Assembly: GCF_900109455.1 (NCBI RefSeq)
Contig: NZ_FOAG01000011.1
Location: forward strand, 56,945 to 120,944
DNA from: Roseovarius azorensis
Lineage (GTDB): Bacteria > Pseudomonadota > Alphaproteobacteria > Rhodobacterales > Rhodobacteraceae
Length of the DNA stretch: 64,000 nt
Direction: 5' to 3'
Each line of letters opens with the position of its first letter. The first letter of the stretch is position 1. Positions 60,666 through 64,000 of the stretch are shown one piece after another. The notes beneath the pieces are model-generated. The model worked only from the letters and a program-made list of their open reading frames with translations, ran no database searches and was not told the origin of the DNA. The position numbers and the translations under genes are program-made.

Positions 60666-62435
60666 ATGTCCGACACTGCCCAGCCCGGCTATCAGGTTCT
60701 GGCCCGCAAATACCGGCCCGAGACTTTTGCCGATCTCGTCGGGCAGGACGCCATGGTGCGCACGCTGAAAAACGCCTTTCAGGCGGATCGCATCGCGCAG
60801 GCCTTCATCATGACCGGCATTCGCGGCACCGGCAAGACCACCACCGCGCGGATCATCGCCAAGGGCATGAACTGCATCGGCGCGGATGGTCAGGGCGGCC
60901 CCACGACCGAGCCCTGCGGCCAGTGCGAACATTGCCGCGCGATCATGGAAGGCCGCCATGTCGACGTGATCGAAATGGACGCGGCCAGCCATACCGGCGT
61001 GCAGAACATCCGCGACGCGATCATCGAAACCGTCTCCTACCGGGCCGCCAGCGCGCGCTACAAGATCTTCATCATCGACGAGGTTCACATGCTCTCGACG
61101 AGCGCCTTCAACGCGCTCCTCAAGACCTTGGAAGAACCGCCGGCGCATGTGAAATTCATCTTCGCCACCACCGAAATCCGCAAGGTGCCGGTCACGGTTC
61201 TGTCGCGCTGTCAACGCTTCGACCTGCGCCGGATCGAACCCGAGGTGATGATCGCCCTGCTGCGCCGCATCGCCACCGCCGAGGGCGCCGACATCACCGA
61301 CGACGCGCTCGCCCTCATCACCCGCGCCGCCGAAGGATCGGCGCGCGACGCCACATCGCTGCTCGATCAGGCGATCAGCCACGGCGCGGGCGAGACGACC
61401 GCCGATCAGGTGCGCGCGATGCTGGGGTTGGCGGACCGGGGCCGCGTGCTCGACCTCTTCGACATGATCATGCGGGGCGACGCGGCGGGCGCGCTGGCAG
61501 AACTCGGCGCGCAATATGCCGAAGGCGCCGATCCGCTGGCCGTGCTGCGCGACCTGGCCGAAATCACGCACTGGATTTCCGTGGTCAAGATCACGCCCGA
61601 TGCCGCCAACGACCCGACCATCGGCCCGGATGAGCGCGCCCGTGGCGGACAGATGGCCGAGGCGCTGCCGATGCGCGTGCTCACCCGCATGTGGCAGATG
61701 CTGCTCAAGGCGCTGGACGAGGTGACGCTGGCCCCCAATGCGATGATGGCCGCCGAAATGGCGGTGATCCGTCTCACCCATGTGGCCGATCTGCCCACCC
61801 CCGAGGATCTGGTGCGCCGGTTGCAGGACAATCCACCCACCGGGCCGGGCGGCGGCGGCGTCAGAACCGCCGCACCCCAGCCCCAGACCACCAACGCACA
61901 GAGCAGCCTGCCAGCGCCCACGCATGCCAGCCCCTCGGGCACCACAGCCTCTGGCACGCAGCAGGCGGTCGCACTCGCCCATGACCCGCAAGAGGCGCTG
62001 GCGCGTTATCCGACCTTTGAGCATGTGATCGAACTGATCCGCGCCAATCGCGACGTGAAACTGCTGGTCGAGGTCGAGGGCCACCTGCGCCTTGCCGCTT
62101 ATCGCCCCGGCCGAATAGAATTCACCCCGACACCGGACGCGCCTGCGGATCTTGCGCAGCGGCTTGGCAGCGCCCTGCAACGCTGGACCGGCAATCGCTG
62201 GGCGGTCAGCCTGGTGAACTCCGGCACCGCCCCCACGATACGCGAGACGCGCGATGCCACCCAGGGCGCGCTCAGGGCCAGCGCCGCCGGGCACCCTCTC
62301 GTTCAGGCGGTCATGGCGACGTTTCCCAAGGCCCGCATCACCACGATTCGAACCCCCGAAGAGATCGCCACCCATGCCGGGGCCGAGGCCCTGCCCGAGG
62401 TCGAGGAAGAATGGGATCCCTTCGAAGAAGACTGA
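60666..62435 (+). CDS. dnaX: DNA polymerase III subunit gamma/tau
   Basis: 589 residues. The AAA+ clamp-loader core is complete: YQVLARKYRPETFADLVGQ, Walker A GIRGTGKTTTAR, zinc cysteines CGQCEHC, Walker B IIDEVHML, and sensor motif LSRCQRFDLRR. Residues ~395-440 are a flexible Pro/Thr-rich linker, and the C-terminal ~150 form the tau part that binds the polymerase. No clear programmed frameshift site was looked for with confidence. It is the first gene of dnaX-ybaB-recR. Confidence 0.96.
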   Translation: MSDTAQPGYQVLARKYRPETFADLVGQDAMVRTLKNAFQADRIAQAFIMTGIRGTGKTTTARIIAKGMNCIGADGQGGPTTEPCGQCEHCRAIMEGRHVDVIEMDAASHTGVQNIRDAIIETVSYRAASARYKIFIIDEVHMLSTSAFNALLKTLEEPPAHVKFIFATTEIRKVPVTVLSRCQRFDLRRIEPEVMIALLRRIATAEGADITDDALALITRAAEGSARDATSLLDQAISHGAGETTADQVRAMLGLADRGRVLDLFDMIMRGDAAGALAELGAQYAEGADPLAVLRDLAEITHWISVVKITPDAANDPTIGPDERARGGQMAEALPMRVLTRMWQMLLKALDEVTLAPNAMMAAEMAVIRLTHVADLPTPEDLVRRLQDNPPTGPGGGGVRTAAPQPQTTNAQSSLPAPTHASPSGTTASGTQQAVALAHDPQEALARYPTFEHVIELIRANRDVKLLVEVEGHLRLAAYRPGRIEFTPTPDAPADLAQRLGSALQRWTGNRWAVSLVNSGTAPTIRETRDATQGALRASAAGHPLVQAVMATFPKARITTIRTPEEIATHAGAEALPEVEEEWDPFEED

Positions 62436-62524
62436 TCCCCGCCGCCGCCCCCCTTGCCTGTCGCCTTTCACATGCAGATATGCTTAAAGGCCGCAAATCC
62501 ATTCCGATCACAGGAGACAAGATC

Positions 62525-62869
62525 ATGTTCAAAGGGCTCGGCGCCATGGGCGACATGGCCAAGATGATGAAGGCCGCGCAGGAAATGCAGCAAAAGATGG
62601 CGGCCCTTCAGGAAGAGATGCACAGCCTCATGGTCGAGGGCCAATCCGGCGCCGGTCTGGTCAAGGCCACCTGCACCGCCAAGGGCGAGCTGAAAGGTCT
62701 GGATATCGACCCGTCGATCTTCAACTCCGACGACAAGGAAGTGGTCGAGGATCTGATCCTCGCCGCGATCAAGGACGCACAGGCCAAGGCCAGCGCCCGC
62801 GCGCAAGAGGAAATGAGCAAGCTCACCGAAGGCATGGGCCTGCCCAAGGACATGAAGCTGCCGTTCTGA
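62525..62869 (+). CDS. ybaB: YbaB/EbfC family nucleoid-associated protein
   Basis: 114 residues, the standard size. It starts [20 protein letters not shown] and has the helix [12 protein letters not shown] and the [12 protein letters not shown] strand region of YbaB. It binds DNA as a tweezer-like dimer. AGGAGACAAG precedes ATG 62525; the frame from 62411 runs back into dnaX and is rejected. Confidence 0.95.
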   Translation: MFKGLGAMGDMAKMMKAAQEMQQKMAALQEEMHSLMVEGQSGAGLVKATCTAKGELKGLDIDPSIFNSDDKEVVEDLILAAIKDAQAKASARAQEEMSKLTEGMGLPKDMKLPF

Positions 62870-62936
62870 ACGGCGGGTTTCATCCTGCCGAAAATACCCA
62901 CGGCTCCGGCACCTGCGCCCTGAACGGACACCCAGA

Positions 62937-63530
62937 TTGAGCAGCACCCGCGATATCGACGCCCTGATCGACATGATGGCACGCCTGCCCGGCCTTGGCC
63001 CCCGCTCGGCCCGGCGCGCGGTGCTGCACATGATCCGCAAGCGCGCGCTGCTGCTCACGCCTCTGGCCGACCTGATGCAGAGTGTCGCCGCCACCGCGCG
63101 CGAATGCACCATATGCGGCAATATCGGCACCACCGAGATCTGCGATATCTGCACCGCGCCGAAACGCGCCAATGGCCAGATCTGCGTGGTCGAGGACGTG
63201 GCCGATCTCTGGGCGATGGAACGCGGGCAGGCCTTCAGGGGGCGCTATCACGTTCTGGGCGGCACGCTCTCGGCGCTTGACCAGATCGGCCCCGAATCGC
63301 TGCGCATCCCGCAGTTGATCACACGGGTCGCCGAGGAAGGGATCACCGAGGTGATCCTGGCCCTCAACGTCACCGTGGACGGGCAGACAACCGCCCATTA
63401 CATCGCCGATCAGCTCGACGGGCGCGTCATGCTCACTTCGCTCGCGCAGGGTGTTCCCATCGGCGGCGAGTTGGATTATCTGGACGATGGCACGATCAGC
63501 GCGGCACTCGCGGCGCGCAAGAGCCTCTGA
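62937..63530 (+). CDS. recR: Recombination mediator protein RecR
   Basis: 197 residues, typical of RecR: helix-hairpin-helix [20 protein letters not shown], the four-cysteine zinc finger [16 protein letters not shown], and a Toprim domain ([32 protein letters not shown]). It works with RecO and RecF in loading RecA. The start is a TTG at 62937, the only start that gives the full N-terminus; no strong ribosome-binding site is visible, possibly because of coupling to ybaB. Confidence 0.95.
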   Translation: MSSTRDIDALIDMMARLPGLGPRSARRAVLHMIRKRALLLTPLADLMQSVAATARECTICGNIGTTEICDICTAPKRANGQICVVEDVADLWAMERGQAFRGRYHVLGGTLSALDQIGPESLRIPQLITRVAEEGITEVILALNVTVDGQTTAHYIADQLDGRVMLTSLAQGVPIGGELDYLDDGTISAALAARKSL

Positions 63531-63579
63531 ACACCCCACCGTCACCACCCCCGGCCAGAACGGACGCGATCAAGACGTG

Positions 63580-63909
63580 ATGACCCCTATCTCCCTCTTC
63601 CTGATTTACCTGCTGGTGCTCAACCTGCTGACCCTCGGCCTGTTCTGGTGGGACAAACGCTGCGCCATCACCCGGCGCTGGCGGGTACCCGAAAGCACGC
63701 TGCTCACCCTGTGCCTGGTCGGCGGATCGCTCGGGGCCAAGACCGGACAGGGCATCTTTCGCCACAAGACCCGCAAGGAGCCGTTCCGCACCTCGCTCAA
63801 CGCCATCGCGGTGCTGCACCTGACGTTCTTCGCGGGGCTCGTGCTGCCGGAATTCCGCGCTCTGGTCATGGCGCTCCTGGAACGCACCCTCCTCTGGATT
63901 ATGGGCTAA
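63580..63909 (+). CDS. DUF1294 family membrane protein
   Basis: 109 residues with two or three hydrophobic helices and the conserved pattern FWWDKRCAI ... WRVPESTLLTLCLVGGSLGAKTGQ ... FRHKTRKEPF that defines DUF1294. Function unknown; it is often found beside recR or cold-shock genes. The ATG at 63580 lacks a clear ribosome-binding site. The longer frame from 63451 overlaps recR and is rejected. Confidence 0.86.
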   Translation: MTPISLFLIYLLVLNLLTLGLFWWDKRCAITRRWRVPESTLLTLCLVGGSLGAKTGQGIFRHKTRKEPFRTSLNAIAVLHLTFFAGLVLPEFRALVMALLERTLLWIMG

Positions 63910-63911
63910 AG

Positions 63912-64000
63912 CGGTTTGCGTTTGATCTGAATCGAATGGGGATTCACAGGAGGATTTTTGTCTGATTCACTTCTGTTTGGAGGTGGATCATGGGCAAACC
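63912..64000 (+). mobile_element. Possible left end of an insertion sequence (IS630-like), cut by the window edge
   Basis: Straight after the DUF1294 stop, the sequence includes two GATTCAC repeats (63942 and 63964 region) and GAATCG-type words like the terminal repeats of IS630-family elements. It ends with TTTGGAGG and ATG GGC AAA CC at 63990. A four-residue start (MGKP) matches many IS630 transposases, but the evidence is thin. Confidence 0.3.
63990..64000 (+). CDS. Partial gene start at the right edge (possible transposase)
   Basis: ATG at 63990 has a strong ribosome-binding site (TTTGGAGGTGG) and opens a frame that reads MGKP before the window ends. The good ribosome-binding site makes a real gene likely. 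Identity as an IS630-type transposase is a guess from the first four residues and the flanking repeats. Confidence 0.4.

Noticed and set aside
60627..62471. 614-residue open frame on the minus strand opposite dnaX
   Set aside because: Shadow of dnaX in a GC-rich genome; composition and lack of motifs show it is not a gene.

Overview
The window is high-GC DNA that reads as a chromosomal piece of an alphaproteobacterium of the Rhodobacteraceae, most likely the Roseobacter group. This rests on the gene families and their order: infA-maf-rng-yacG followed by tRNA-Phe, dnaX-ybaB-recR, a B12-dependent NrdJ, several TRAP and LysR/GntR genes, a nasTS-type nitrate operon and a DUF1489 protein. It is inference from gene content. 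No rRNA, CRISPR array or phage was seen. A possible insertion-sequence edge touches the right end.

Layout. (1) 1-4.5 kb: a partial secreted protein, a small outer-membrane beta-barrel, a DUF1489 protein, a structurally odd tRNA-like gene and nrdJ. (2) 4.5-9.6 kb: a LysR regulator, an SDR dehydrogenase, a transketolase split into N- and C-terminal subunits, and a class I aminotransferase. (3) 9.6-25.1 kb: a large sugar-acid catabolic locus. It holds a GntR/FCD regulator, a complete TRAP transporter, a FAH-family hydrolase paired with a 2-keto-3-deoxy-L-fuconate-dehydrogenase-like SDR, two beta-hydroxyacid dehydrogenases with an unusual GRT active-site motif, a D-2-hydroxyacid dehydrogenase, an IlvD/Edd dehydratase, a DenD-like epimerase-fold dehydrogenase, KDG kinase and KDPG-type aldolase. 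Five copies of the palindrome TGGTATACCA sit at its promoters, so it looks like one regulon. (4) 25.1-28.4 kb: a LysR divergent from urate hydroxylase puuD, and a carbon-nitrogen hydrolase. (5) 28.4-30.6 kb: the housekeeping set infA, maf, rng, yacG and tRNA-Phe. (6) 30.9-37.6 kb: ctaB converging on an alternative cytochrome c oxidase operon (subunits II, I, III, a second III-like, IV) and a DUF2189 membrane protein. (7) 38.0-50.8 kb: assimilatory nitrate reduction, nasT-nasS-nrtA-nrtB-nrtC(fused)-nirB-nirD-nasA-cysG. The leader before nrtA has a hexaloop hairpin and an intrinsic terminator that fit NasT (ANTAR) antitermination. (8) 50.9-53.9 kb: a multi-PAS histidine kinase converging on a response regulator, both with degenerate output motifs. 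(9) 54.2-60.5 kb: radical SAM/SPASM protein, APH-like kinase, YnjBCD-type ABC importer and a tyrosine phosphatase. (10) 60.7-64 kb: dnaX, ybaB, recR and a DUF1294 protein.

The points most worth checking are the tRNA-like gene with a 27-nt hairpin in its anticodon loop, the five-operator GntR regulon with YihU-like reductases, the nas leader RNA, the shortened siroheme-synthase module, and a repeat family of 12-bp palindromes arrayed at a fixed 14-bp period (two loci).
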